Shown here in pieces: positions 44,728 to 53,590 of a stretch of DNA of 64,000 nucleotides (position 1 is the first letter of the stretch; the number at the start of each line of letters is the position of its first letter). The notes beneath the pieces are model-generated. The model was not told the DNA's origin. It saw nothing but the letters and a program-made list of their open reading frames with translations, and searched no databases. A program made the position numbers and the translations under genes. This stretch comes from Alcanivorax profundi (GTDB lineage: Bacteria > Pseudomonadota > Gammaproteobacteria > Pseudomonadales > Alcanivoracaceae): positions 248,001 through 312,000 of the forward strand of contig NZ_QYYA01000002.1 in assembly GCF_003597125.1 (NCBI RefSeq). The letters run 5' to 3'.

Positions 44728-45399
44728 ATGTTGTTGCGCATTGCCACTTTCACCCTTGTCAGTCTGTTCCTGTCTGCCTGCGCCCGCAGTCCGGTCGTCC
44801 AACTCTATGATGGCCCTGCCCGCTCCGACAGCAGCATTGTCACGGTTCGTGTTCCCAGCGAACTGGAAGTCTTTACGATCAACGGTGAAGAGGTAGAAGG
44901 CGTCAACACCTTCTTTTCTACTGAGTACAAAGACCTGAAGGTAGCTCCAGGTCGCTACGAGATTCTTGCCTACTACAAGGAGCTCTGGCAGCTGGACGCA
45001 GACAATCACGAAATCGTCAAAACCAACCCGGCAAACTTTGTGGTCGATGGAAAACCCGGTGAGATATGGGTTCTCGGATTCGACAAACCACAGGATGTAG
45101 AAGCGGCCCGCGCCATGGAAGACAACTTTCACGGCTGGGCAGAAAACCCCGCCAGCGGACAGAAAGTAGCGGCCGAAAAAAGCAAGCTGGTGCTGAAGCG
45201 AGGCTTCATGGCGCCTATCACGGGTGAAGAAGTCACGACGCCCACCACCAACAGCGTCGCCCCCCTGGCCACTGGTGCAGCAGCCGCAGCCCCTGCGGCT
45301 CAGGCAGCTCAGGCAACCTACCTGGATACCCTGAAGGCCCAATGGAATCAGGCAACCCCGGAAGAACGCCGCGAGTTCCTGCAATGGATATCGCAGTAA
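44728..45399 (+). CDS. DUF2057-type lipoprotein
   Basis: A 223-residue lipoprotein with a lipobox (LSAC, about Cys19) and a domain starting VRVPSELEVFTINGEEVEG, as in the DUF2057 (YccT) family. An Ala-rich linker (ATGAAAAAPAAQAAQAT, about 188-204) leads to a short helical tail (QWNQATPEERREFLQWI). Function unknown. A ribosome site (AGGAGA) precedes the ATG at 44728. Confidence 0.75.
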   Translation: MLLRIATFTLVSLFLSACARSPVVQLYDGPARSDSSIVTVRVPSELEVFTINGEEVEGVNTFFSTEYKDLKVAPGRYEILAYYKELWQLDADNHEIVKTNPANFVVDGKPGEIWVLGFDKPQDVEAARAMEDNFHGWAENPASGQKVAAEKSKLVLKRGFMAPITGEEVTTPTTNSVAPLATGAAAAAPAAQAAQATYLDTLKAQWNQATPEERREFLQWISQ

Positions 45400-45413
45400 C
45401 ACAACGCGAAAGG

Positions 45414-45506
45414 AGTTTCGGGTTTCGAAGAGCAAAACCACCCCCCTTCACAGGCGCGGTGGTTTTCCCTTTGATTTTCGCAACTCAAAACTCACAGCGC
45501 GAAACT
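45414..45506. repeat. Inverted heptamer arrays around a terminator
   Basis: Left array AGTTTCG-GGTTTCG (45414-45427). Right array CGCAACT-CAAAACT-CACAGCG-CGAAACT (45479-45506), so CGAAACT reads back into AGTTTCG. The stem at 45434-45466 lies between. This is the gap between the convergent DUF2057 and YjbQ genes. Confidence 0.5.
45434..45466. terminator. Bidirectional terminator
   Basis: AAAACCACC (45434-45442) pairs with GGTGGTTTT (45458-45466), with T/A runs on both sides, between convergent genes. Confidence 0.75.
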
Positions 45507-45516
45507 GCGCTTCCCT

Positions 45517-45936
45517 TTATTCCCCCTGAACCGTCGCCACTAGCCTGCGGCCTCCACCCTGGTCACGGTGTTCACACAGATAAATGCCCTGCCATGTTCC
45601 CAACGCCAGTCGACCACGGCTGATCGGCACACTGAGAGACGGCCCGATCAGCACGCTCTTGATATGTGCTGGCATGTCGTCCGGCCCTTCCAGGGTGTGA
45701 GCATAGTAAGGCGCATTTTCGGGCACCATCACGTTCAGGTGGCGCTCCAGATCATCGCGGACATCCGGGTCCGCATTTTCATTAATGGCCAATGACGCCG
45801 AGGTGTGCTGGATGAAAAGATGGAGCACCCCGACCTCCAGATTGACCAACTCTGGCAATCGCTCCAGTACCTCTCGGGTAACCAGATGGCATCCCCGGGG
45901 CCGAGCCGACAGGGTCAGCGTTCGTTGAATCCACAT
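45517..45936 (-). CDS. yjbQ: YjbQ family protein (UPF0047)
   Basis: A 139-residue protein of the YjbQ/UPF0047 family with HLFIQHTSASLAINENADPDVRDDLE and the C-terminal GTWQGIYLCEHRD. The family has weak thiamine-phosphate-synthase activity; its main job is unsettled. The ATG at 45936 is chosen over the longer frame, which would overlap the upstream gene. Confidence 0.9.
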   Translation of the reverse strand: MWIQRTLTLSARPRGCHLVTREVLERLPELVNLEVGVLHLFIQHTSASLAINENADPDVRDDLERHLNVMVPENAPYYAHTLEGPDDMPAHIKSVLIGPSLSVPISRGRLALGTWQGIYLCEHRDQGGGRRLVATVQGE

Positions 45937-45961
45937 ACCGTTTTCCCGCCTTTGCGGACGC

Positions 45962-46945
45962 TCAGCCCGCCCTCTGGCCAAAACAACGTTGATATAGGTT
46001 TTTCAGTGCAGGTGCATCGCACTGCTGACAGTAATCTTTCATGTACAGACCGGTTTGGACCCGCACTTTCATGAAATGGGTCTTCAAATACGCTTCCAGC
46101 GAAAACGGAAGTGCGTAAGGCGCCACCCCGAGCAAGACGCGATACCCCCAAACGGATAACAAGCGAGCACTGCTTCGCATCGCCCGCCCGGTAGTGACAT
46201 CTTGAGCCTGTGACGGGTCAGCAAGATGCACAAGCAGGCTTTTCTGGGCCTGAACCAGCTCTGTCAATAAAGGCTTGTCGCGCCTCAGACGGGAGAATTC
46301 CCAATCACTCAACTCCAGGGCACACAAGAATGTCATGAGCAAGGCATTCGGCAGGCGTGATGTTGCGACAGCATCCCCCACGTGCTTTGCTGCCAGCCCT
46401 CCGCCCTTCAACAACGAAACCGACACCGCCACACGCGCACGATCACCCGATAAAGGGGTGGCAGAGGGGGGCAAATAATAGGCGACATCGATCCCTCCGC
46501 GCAGTTCTGGCTCGCTCTCCCCCGGCAAGGGCGGATAATAGCTGATCATGTTGATCATCCCTTTGACGATCTGTTCAGCAGCCCAATACTTCCGCAGTGT
46601 GAGGTAGTCAGTTTCACTGGGCTGCAGCATCACCAGGGAAGCCCCACCGATGGCATCGCGAATGTGTGCCAACGGCAAGTCGCGAAGGGCATCGGAGGGG
46701 ATGGCCAACCACACCTGATCCCAGGTCGATTCTGCCACCTCTTCCCATTCAGACATCAGCGAAAACTCAGCAAACCTTGTCGTCTTGTCACCACCAAGAC
46801 GACGCTTGCGGATCATTATGACTCCCTCTTCAAGCGCCTTACGATGATGAGGCTTGATGAAAAACGTCACACGATGACCTGCCCGCGCAAAACATTGCCC
46901 GTACACTAGACCAACGGCGCCGGCGCCGAGGATAAGAATATTCAT
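45962..46945 (-). CDS. Ketopantoate-reductase-like protein
   Basis: A 327-residue protein with an N-terminal NAD(P) motif (ILGAGAVGLVYG) and the ApbA/PanE layout. Several usual PanE active-site features are not obvious, and the C-terminal half diverges, so the substrate may differ from 2-dehydropantoate. The ATG at 46945 has AGGG upstream. It lies 25 bases before yjbQ on the same strand. Confidence 0.72.
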   Translation of the reverse strand: MNILILGAGAVGLVYGQCFARAGHRVTFFIKPHHRKALEEGVIMIRKRRLGGDKTTRFAEFSLMSEWEEVAESTWDQVWLAIPSDALRDLPLAHIRDAIGGASLVMLQPSETDYLTLRKYWAAEQIVKGMINMISYYPPLPGESEPELRGGIDVAYYLPPSATPLSGDRARVAVSVSLLKGGGLAAKHVGDAVATSRLPNALLMTFLCALELSDWEFSRLRRDKPLLTELVQAQKSLLVHLADPSQAQDVTTGRAMRSSARLLSVWGYRVLLGVAPYALPFSLEAYLKTHFMKVRVQTGLYMKDYCQQCDAPALKNLYQRCFGQRAG

Positions 46946-47061
46946 GATTGCCCTGTCAACCTGACTGCATGCTGTCTGGACTGACAACACTAGAGCTTAT
47001 TTCCCGTTAAAAACACGGGCAACGGGGCCAATCCATCATCGCCAACACATCAGAGTAACCC

Positions 47062-47868
47062 ATGAAACTCAAAGGCCAGACCATTGTTCTAACCGGTTCC
47101 TCCAGCGGCATTGGCGCCGAGGCAGCCGTTTTGATGGCCCGTCGCGGCGCCAGACTGTGTCTTGTTGCTCGCCGGGAAGAACAGCTGCGCGAAGTCCAGC
47201 AGCGCGTAGAGGAAGAAGGCGCCTACTGTGCCATCTACCCCTGTGATCTCAGCAGCAGCGAAGCGATTGAAGCCTGTGCCGACCAGATTCTGCGTGAGCA
47301 GCAGGACATTCATGCGCTGGTGAACAATGCCGCTCACTCAATCCGCCGCCCCATTGAACAGTCACTGGATCGCCTGCACGACTTTCAACGCACCGTACAG
47401 CTGAACTATATCGGCGCCGTGGCCATGACGCTGAAACTGCTGCCCCGTTTTCTGGAGCAGGGGCACGGGCATGTGGTGAACATTTCCAGCCTCTCCACCC
47501 AGATTCCCATCCCGCTGTTCTCGGCCTACCTGGCCAGCAAGAGCGCGCTGGAGTCCTTCACCCGCTCCCTGCAGGCGGAGATGGGCCATCAGGGGATCAC
47601 CACGACGGTGGTGTATTTCCCCATGGTTCGCACCCCCATGTCATCGCGGACGGCCATCTATAAATACATGCCCATGATGCACGTGCAGAAGGCCGCAGGC
47701 TGGATCGTGGAAGCCTGCGAGAAACGACCGTCCCGTATCGCCCGCCCCATGGGCAAGCTCGGCAGCGTACTGCTCGCCGCCGCGCCCGGGCCGATCACCA
47801 ACCTGCCGCAACCGCTGTTCAGGGGCATGGACAAACTGCTGGCCAGCCGGCTAAAGAAGAAGGGGTAA
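47062..47868 (+). CDS. Short-chain dehydrogenase/reductase
   Basis: A 268-residue SDR with TGSSSGIG (residues 11-18), NNAAH, NISSLS and the catalytic YLASK. Its C-terminal half carries a hydrophobic, basic tail (LFRGMDKLLASRLKKKG), as in membrane-linked lipid SDRs. No dedicated neighbours; function beyond oxidoreduction unknown. Confidence 0.85.
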   Translation: MKLKGQTIVLTGSSSGIGAEAAVLMARRGARLCLVARREEQLREVQQRVEEEGAYCAIYPCDLSSSEAIEACADQILREQQDIHALVNNAAHSIRRPIEQSLDRLHDFQRTVQLNYIGAVAMTLKLLPRFLEQGHGHVVNISSLSTQIPIPLFSAYLASKSALESFTRSLQAEMGHQGITTTVVYFPMVRTPMSSRTAIYKYMPMMHVQKAAGWIVEACEKRPSRIARPMGKLGSVLLAAAPGPITNLPQPLFRGMDKLLASRLKKKG

Positions 47869-47878
47869 GCCGCCCCCC

Positions 47879-48829
47879 TCAATTCACCACGTTGGCAGGC
47901 GCGCCCGCCTGCCAGCTACTGATATTGCTGACAACACCATCCAGCAATCGCTGGCGACACTCCCGGGTGCCCCACGCGTTGTGCGGGGTAAGGATCAGGT
48001 TGGGGATATCGTCAGCCAGCAGCACATGATCACGGGAAGGGGGTTCGCTGCTCAGCACATCCAGCCCGGCACCGCCCAGATGCCCCGAGCGCAGGGCGTC
48101 CGCCAGGGCCGATTCATCAATCAGGCCACCGCGGGCGGTATTGATCAGCAGCGCCCCTGCTTTCATCTGCGCCAGAAACGCCGCATTCACCAGCTTCTCG
48201 GTCTGTGCCGTCAGCGGACAGTGCAGGCTCAGCACATCGGCCCGGGGCAGCAGCTCGTTGAGCGGCAGGCGCCCCTCATGGCTCGCTCCGCTGAATGATT
48301 GCGCCACGGCAATCTCCATACCGAAGGCCTCCGCCAGCCGAGCCGTTTCCCGGCCCAGATCTCCGAAACCAATGATCCCCAGAGTTTTACCTGCCAGCTC
48401 CATGATCGGGTAATCCAGCAGGCAAAACTGCCGTGCGGCACTCCATTCACCCCGTTTCACCGCCGCATCGTACTGCACGCAGTGGGTGGCAAGGGTCAAC
48501 ATCAACATCAGGCTATGCTGCGCCACAGACGCCCGCGCATAGCCGCTCACGTTGCACACGGTAATGCCCTGGGCTTTCGCCGCCGGTAGATCCACATTAT
48601 TGGTACCCGTGGCACAAATGCAGATAAGCTTGAGGGACGGACAGGCCGCCAGGGTGTCAGCATCGAGCACCACCTTGTTGGTGATGACGACCTCGGCCCC
48701 CTGCAAACGCGCAATGCGCTCCGCAGGCGCAGTGAAAGGATGGAAGGTCCAGGACATCAATGCCTCTAGCGCAGAGAAGTCCAGTTGCTCGGGGTTAACG
48801 GTTTCCGTATCGAGAAAGACGCCTTGCAT
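47879..48829 (-). CDS. D-2-hydroxyacid dehydrogenase
   Basis: A 316-residue NAD-dependent D-2-hydroxyacid dehydrogenase. The NAD-binding GFGDLGRETARLAEAFG, the active-site regions and the LLINTARGGLIDESAL and GAGLDVLSSEPP stretches are present. It resembles glycerate dehydrogenase/HprA-type enzymes; the substrate is not settled. I use the ATG at 48829, eight bases after AAGGA; a TTG lies two codons upstream. Confidence 0.88.
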   Translation of the reverse strand: MQGVFLDTETVNPEQLDFSALEALMSWTFHPFTAPAERIARLQGAEVVITNKVVLDADTLAACPSLKLICICATGTNNVDLPAAKAQGITVCNVSGYARASVAQHSLMLMLTLATHCVQYDAAVKRGEWSAARQFCLLDYPIMELAGKTLGIIGFGDLGRETARLAEAFGMEIAVAQSFSGASHEGRLPLNELLPRADVLSLHCPLTAQTEKLVNAAFLAQMKAGALLINTARGGLIDESALADALRSGHLGGAGLDVLSSEPPSRDHVLLADDIPNLILTPHNAWGTRECRQRLLDGVVSNISSWQAGAPANVVN

Positions 48830-48866
48830 GATCAAAGTCCTTCAGCGGAGAAAAAGGAGAAGGCCC

Positions 48867-49535
48867 ATGCTAACGGATCTGCTGCAACAAGTGGGGATCG
48901 TCTTGCCACAGCAGGAATGGCAGAAACCGGTGATTGGTGTCAGCGCCTGTCTCACCGGGCAGAACGTCCGCTACGACGGCGACCACAAACGCAACGGCAT
49001 CGTCATGCACCAGCTCGCACCGCTGTTGCGTTTTCGGGAAACCTGCCCGGAAGTGAGTATCGGGCTGGGCATTCCGCGTGCCCCCATCCAGGTGGTTCAG
49101 ACCGAACAGGGCCAACGGGTCAAGGCCGTTGACGATCCCTCACGGGATTTTACCGACGCGCTGGAGGACGTTGCCAGCACCCTGGGCGAGCCGCTGTGCG
49201 GTTTTATTCTCAAAGCCCGCTCACCCAGTTGCGGCCATCTCACCACACCATTGCATGACGAATACGGCAACGATAATGGTATCGGCTCCGGCGCCTTCGC
49301 CCGAAAGCTGCACGAACTGTATCCCCGCATTGCCCTGGCCAACGAAACCGACCTGGAAAAACCCGCCTTCCTGCAACAGTTCGTGCTACAGGTATTCTGC
49401 TACCAGCAGTGGCACCACAACGACCATCAGGGCAGCTGGTTACAGGAACGGCTAACACAAAGCGACGCCCTTAATGAGCCACTGAAAACACACTTTCAGC
49501 ATTACCTTTCCCGGCTGAGTCAGGCGATGCACTAG
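48867..49535 (+). CDS. DUF523 domain protein
   Basis: A 222-residue protein. The N-terminal two-thirds match DUF523: SACLTGQNVRYDG, CPEVSIGLGIPRAPIQV and KARSPSCGH with conserved cysteines that could bind a metal or cluster. The last third does not show a full DUF1722 domain. Function unknown. The ATG at 48867 has AAGGAGAAGG upstream; the longer frame runs into the divergent dehydrogenase gene. Confidence 0.82.
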   Translation: MLTDLLQQVGIVLPQQEWQKPVIGVSACLTGQNVRYDGDHKRNGIVMHQLAPLLRFRETCPEVSIGLGIPRAPIQVVQTEQGQRVKAVDDPSRDFTDALEDVASTLGEPLCGFILKARSPSCGHLTTPLHDEYGNDNGIGSGAFARKLHELYPRIALANETDLEKPAFLQQFVLQVFCYQQWHHNDHQGSWLQERLTQSDALNEPLKTHFQHYLSRLSQAMH

Positions 49536-49542
49536 AAGATCT

Positions 49543-49563
49543 AGTGAACAGTTAACAGCGAAA
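49543..49563. repeat. Short heptamer array after DUF523 gene
   Basis: AGTGAAC-AGTTAAC-AGCGAAA lies between the convergent DUF523 and DUF4112 genes. Its first 16 bases are identical to the start of the arms at 60504-60661. There is no inverted partner or stem here. Confidence 0.5.
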
Positions 49564-49569
49564 ACCGCA

Positions 49570-50025
49570 TTAAAGAATCAACGTCAACCCGCCGGTCAGA
49601 ATCGCAAACAGTACGGATAACCAGATGAGAGTCCACCAGGGGAAGGGTTTGGGGGGCGGTTCGACTTCCAGTTGTTTTTCCAGATAGTTTCGCAGCAACT
49701 CGGTGTTTCGGGTGTTGGCCTTATAGATCGCATCGAAGGCATCCCCGACTACTGGCAGCAGGCCCCCGAGAAAATCGATCAGCATGTTTCTCAACATACG
49801 CAGCTTCACGGCCTTGCTGGCGCCGGCGCGTTGCGCTTCCAGCAGCACATAACTGGCCAGCGCCAGACCCGCCGCATCACCAATGCCCGGGATCAGGCCA
49901 ATCAGGGCTTCGGCTCCGAAACGGAACCGGGTAAACGGAATGCCAATACTGCTGTCGGTGAAGCGGCTGAATTTCTCCAGCCGCTCCAGTGCTGCTCGCT
50001 GTTGCTCTTCCTTGCTGAGGGCCAT
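49570..50025 (-). CDS. DUF4112 membrane protein
   Basis: A 151-residue protein of the DUF4112 family: GAEALIGLIPGIGDAAGLALASYVL (about 38-62) and DFLGGLLPVVGDAFDAIYKAN, with a final hydrophobic segment (TLIWLSVLFAILTGGLTLIL). Function unknown. Its start overlaps the stop of the Rieske gene by one base, with GGAG upstream, so they are coupled. Confidence 0.85.
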   Translation of the reverse strand: MALSKEEQQRAALERLEKFSRFTDSSIGIPFTRFRFGAEALIGLIPGIGDAAGLALASYVLLEAQRAGASKAVKLRMLRNMLIDFLGGLLPVVGDAFDAIYKANTRNTELLRNYLEKQLEVEPPPKPFPWWTLIWLSVLFAILTGGLTLIL

Positions 50026-50369
50026 CAAATCTCCACGTAAAGCTGGCCGTTTTCTTCTGACACGGGCCAAGTATCCAGGGGTTTTTCGCCACGCACCACA
50101 TTCAGCATCTGCACCCCCGGCGGAAAGTTTGCCCACTTCACCACCTCTCCCGTACGGATATCAAACTCCGCCCGGTGCAGCGGGCATTGCACACATTTAT
50201 CCTTGAGAATCTTGCCTTTGCCTAACGAAGCAAAGACATGGGGGCAACGGGCCTGGGTGGCATAAAAGCCATCACTCAAGTGGTATACCACCAGTTTGGT
50301 TTCCCCGGCTTTCATTGCCTTGCTCTGGCCTTCGGGGATCTCCTGGCTGGCACAGAGTTCATAACGCAT
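50025..50369 (-). CDS. Rieske [2Fe-2S] ferredoxin-like protein
   Basis: A 114-residue single-domain Rieske protein with the cluster ligands in RCPH (CxH) and CPLH (CxxH), the latter in CVQCPLHRAEFD. Single-domain Rieske proteins often feed electrons to oxygenases. It is coupled to the DUF4112 gene by a one-base overlap; no oxygenase gene is adjacent. Confidence 0.88.
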   Translation of the reverse strand: MRYELCASQEIPEGQSKAMKAGETKLVVYHLSDGFYATQARCPHVFASLGKGKILKDKCVQCPLHRAEFDIRTGEVVKWANFPPGVQMLNVVRGEKPLDTWPVSEENGQLYVEI

Positions 50370-50452
50370 GGCGCTCTCCTTGCTGGCTGGAAAATCAAAA
50401 ATCTGACGTATGGACGGTTTATATGACCTTTGTCGATACGCCTCGCTTTTCG

Positions 50453-52336
50453 TTACTCAAGATAGGTATACCCTGCCAGACCATCCCGTACCAGTTCGAT
50501 GAATCCCTCTTGCTCATCATCGCTGAGATGGGCCTGGCGGCAGTGTTGCTCCAGCGACTCAAGCAAACGGTCCGGGTCATAGTTCACGTAGCGCAGCACC
50601 GAACTGACGGTATCGCCCTGTATGGCATGATCGAGAACAATCTCGCCGGCATCGGTGACATCCACATCCACCGAATCGGTATCTCCAAACAGGTTGTGCA
50701 TGTCGCCAAGGATTTCCTGATACGCCCCTACCATGAAAATGCCGAGGTGACCGTTAATCTCAGCGGGCAACGGCAAGGATGACTCCACCCCTTCGCCGTC
50801 CACGAACTGGTCAATACGCCCGTCGGAATCACAGGTAATGTCCTGCAACACGGCACGACGCGTCACCGGCTGATTCAACCCGGACAATGGCAGTACCGGG
50901 AACACCTGATTGATGCCCCACACATCAGGCACCGACTGGAACACTGAAAAGTTCACAAACAGCTTGTCCGCCAGTGTTTCGTTAAGGTTATCCAGCAGCT
51001 CCCGTTGCTGTTTGCGCAACGGATTCAGGCGGCTGCGCAGGGCCAGCAAGCCGTTCACATACAGCTGCTCCCCCCGGGCGCGGGCATCCAGCCCCAAATC
51101 GCCGGCGATGTAGCGCTGGTGGATATCCTGCCAGGCTCCCACCACTTCGGAAAACCGCTCCAGCAAATTCCCGGCCTCGCCCTGCAGGGCAACCTGAAGA
51201 TCCCACAGCTGTTGCAGCTCCGGGATAGATTCGTCGCCTGGCTGCAAGGTGACCGCGACCGGCTTCTGGGCTTCCTGGTCGGTAATGTTCACCAGCAATA
51301 CCGCATGGTGCGCCGTCAGTGCGCGCCCGGACTCGGAAATGATGTGCGGCTCAGGAACGCCATGTTGCTGACATTGCTGCTGCAGGGTCTGGACGATATG
51401 ACGGGCATAATCCGCCACACCATAGTTCATTGAACAGTAGGAACGTGAGTGGGTGCCTTCATAGTCCACACCCAGACCGCCGCCCACATCCACGGTCTCC
51501 ACCTGCGCGCCCAGCGCACGCATTTCGGTGTAATACCGGGCCGCCTCACGCATACCTGCCTTGATATCCTGGATATTCGCCACCTGGGAACCCAGATGGA
51601 AATGCAGCAGTTTCACACAGTCGAGTCGACCCGCCTCACGGCAGTGCGCCAGCGCACTCATCAGCTGCGGGGCACTCAAGCCAAACTTGGACTTCTCGCC
51701 CCCGGTGTTCTGCCAGTTGCCCTTGCTGATGCTCATCAACCGCACCCGCAGACCAATCCGCGGGGCCACACCCAGCTCATCGGCAATACGAAGCAGCGCA
51801 GGCAGCTCGGACATCTTTTCCACCACGATATTCACGTGGAAGCCCAGCTTTTCGCCCATCAACGCCAGACGCAGGTATTCGGCATCCTTGTAACCATTAC
51901 AGACGATCGTGTCGCCCGGATTGGACAACGCCAGTACCGCCAGCAGTTCTGGCTTGGAGCCTGCCTCGAGCCCGATACGCTCGCCCTCTTCGCGAGCCCG
52001 AATGATTTCGTGCACTACCCGGCGCTGCTGGTTCACCTTGATCGGATAGACCGGGGTGTATTGCCCGTCGTAGCGATGGCCATCGATAGCCTCACGGAAG
52101 GCCCCTGCCAACAGTTTGACCCGTTGGCGCAGAATGCCGGAAAAGCGCGCCAGCACCGGCGCCCGCAGCCCCGCCTCACGACAGGCCTGCAACACGGCTT
52201 CCAGCGTCGCCTGGCCACCCTGCTCACCATTGGGACGAACACACAGCTCGCCATGCTCATCGATACGGAAGTAACTGTCGCCCCAGCGATCCACGTTGTA
52301 GATCTCACTGGCGGGAATGGAGCTTGAATCGGTCAT
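50453..52336 (-). CDS. speA: Biosynthetic arginine decarboxylase
   Basis: A 627-residue PLP enzyme of the fold-III arginine decarboxylase type, converting arginine to agmatine for polyamine synthesis. The PLP-lysine region VYPIKVNQQRRVV, the ESGRALTAHHAV region and the usual length (E. coli 658) are present. I choose the ATG at 52336. It is divergent from speE across 197 bases, so arginine decarboxylation and spermidine synthesis are controlled from one gap. Confidence 0.95.
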   Translation of the reverse strand: MTDSSSIPASEIYNVDRWGDSYFRIDEHGELCVRPNGEQGGQATLEAVLQACREAGLRAPVLARFSGILRQRVKLLAGAFREAIDGHRYDGQYTPVYPIKVNQQRRVVHEIIRAREEGERIGLEAGSKPELLAVLALSNPGDTIVCNGYKDAEYLRLALMGEKLGFHVNIVVEKMSELPALLRIADELGVAPRIGLRVRLMSISKGNWQNTGGEKSKFGLSAPQLMSALAHCREAGRLDCVKLLHFHLGSQVANIQDIKAGMREAARYYTEMRALGAQVETVDVGGGLGVDYEGTHSRSYCSMNYGVADYARHIVQTLQQQCQQHGVPEPHIISESGRALTAHHAVLLVNITDQEAQKPVAVTLQPGDESIPELQQLWDLQVALQGEAGNLLERFSEVVGAWQDIHQRYIAGDLGLDARARGEQLYVNGLLALRSRLNPLRKQQRELLDNLNETLADKLFVNFSVFQSVPDVWGINQVFPVLPLSGLNQPVTRRAVLQDITCDSDGRIDQFVDGEGVESSLPLPAEINGHLGIFMVGAYQEILGDMHNLFGDTDSVDVDVTDAGEIVLDHAIQGDTVSSVLRYVNYDPDRLLESLEQHCRQAHLSDDEQEGFIELVRDGLAGYTYLE

Positions 52337-52533
52337 TACCTGTCCTGAAACGGGCGAGGCCGTCACCGGCCACCGCAAAGGGGAAAACTGTCGCCATTAT
52401 GCCTGCCTGCCACCGCTTGTCGCATCCCTTTTTGGGGCAAGGAATCAGGCTTTGACAGGGGGGCCACAGGTCTTACAATCGCGACTATTGTCCACCTCGG
52501 GAGCCCACTGGCTCCCACCCACTGGAAAGGCCC

Positions 52534-53394
52534 ATGAGCAGCACCCAAAACAACTGGTTTTACGAGCACTTTGACACCGCTGGCACCGCTTTCGGCCTGC
52601 GCTTGAAGCAGAAGCTGGAAGAAGTGCAGACCGAGTATCAGCACATCGAAATGTGGGAAACCGACAGCTTCGGTTACCTGATGACCATCGATGGCGCCAC
52701 CATGCTCACCACCCGTGACAACTTCCTTTACCACGAGATGATGTCGCACCCGGTGCTGTTCAGCCACGCCAATCCCAAACGGGTCGTCATCATCGGTGGT
52801 GGCGACTGCGGCACCCTGCGCGAAGTGCTGCGTCATCCCGGCGTAGAAAAAGCCACCCAGATCGATATTGACGAGATGGTCACCCGCTACTCGGAGAAGT
52901 ATTTCCCGGAACTGTGCGAGTCCAACGACGACCCACGGGCGGAACTGCTGTTTGAAGATGGCGTGCAATACATGCGCAACTGCGCAGATGGCAGCGTGGA
53001 CGTGATCATCGTTGATTCCACCGACCCGGTAGGCCCGGCGGAAGGGTTGTTCAAGGCCGATTTCTTCCGCGATTGTCACCGTGTGCTGGCCGAGGGCGGC
53101 ATCATTGTGCAGCAATCGGAATCCCCGCTGCTGCACAGCGACACCATCATCAAGGATCTTCACGCCAACATGCGCGAAGCGGGTTTCACCAGCACCCAGA
53201 CGCTACCCTTCCCGCAGCCGGTTTACCCCAGTGGCTGGTGGAGCTGCACGATGGCGGGCAAGAACACGCAAGTGGGCGAATTCCGCGAAACGGATGCCTC
53301 AGACAAAGGCTTCGACACCCGGTACTACTCTGCCGCCATTCACAAGGGCGCGCTGGTGCTGCCGCCGTTCATGCAGGCCGCGATTAACCGCTAA
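52534..53394 (+). CDS. speE: Spermidine synthase
   Basis: A 286-residue aminopropyltransferase that uses decarboxylated S-adenosylmethionine and putrescine. It has the nucleotide loop GGGDCGTLREV, where GGGDGG is more usual, the catalytic region DSTDPVGPAEGLF and the C-terminal PVYPSGWWS. GGAAAGGCCC precedes the ATG. A 9-copy 7-base repeat follows directly after the stop codon. Confidence 0.94.
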   Translation: MSSTQNNWFYEHFDTAGTAFGLRLKQKLEEVQTEYQHIEMWETDSFGYLMTIDGATMLTTRDNFLYHEMMSHPVLFSHANPKRVVIIGGGDCGTLREVLRHPGVEKATQIDIDEMVTRYSEKYFPELCESNDDPRAELLFEDGVQYMRNCADGSVDVIIVDSTDPVGPAEGLFKADFFRDCHRVLAEGGIIVQQSESPLLHSDTIIKDLHANMREAGFTSTQTLPFPQPVYPSGWWSCTMAGKNTQVGEFRETDASDKGFDTRYYSAAIHKGALVLPPFMQAAINR

Positions 53395-53397
53395 CTG

Positions 53398-53460
53398 CTA
53401 CAAGCTACAAGCTACAAGCTACAAGCTACAAGCTACAAGCTACAAGCTACAAGCTACAAA
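53398..53460. repeat. Nine tandem copies of a 7-base repeat
   Basis: CTACAAG is repeated eight times without change, with a ninth CTACAAA, directly after the speE stop codon (63 bases). Such perfect short repeats slip during replication and often vary in number between strains. Confidence 0.95.
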
Positions 53461-53464
53461 AAAG

Positions 53465-53499
53465 AATGCCCTTGTCTTCGCTGGAAGCAAGGGCATTTT
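53465..53499. terminator. Terminator after speE
   Basis: AATGCCCTTG (53465-53474) pairs with CAAGGGCATT (53488-53497), followed by TTC, between speE and the convergent protease gene. Confidence 0.75.
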
Positions 53500-53590
53500 C
53501 GTTCAGGCATACCAAGCACCGGGAACCTGGCATGCACAAGGGAAGATCTTTCCCCATTCACTGATGGCGGCTTTTCTGCCTGCTCGTAAA

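Noticed and set aside
53398-53460. Possible CRISPR array
   Set aside because: The units are 7 bases with no spacers, so this is a plain tandem repeat.
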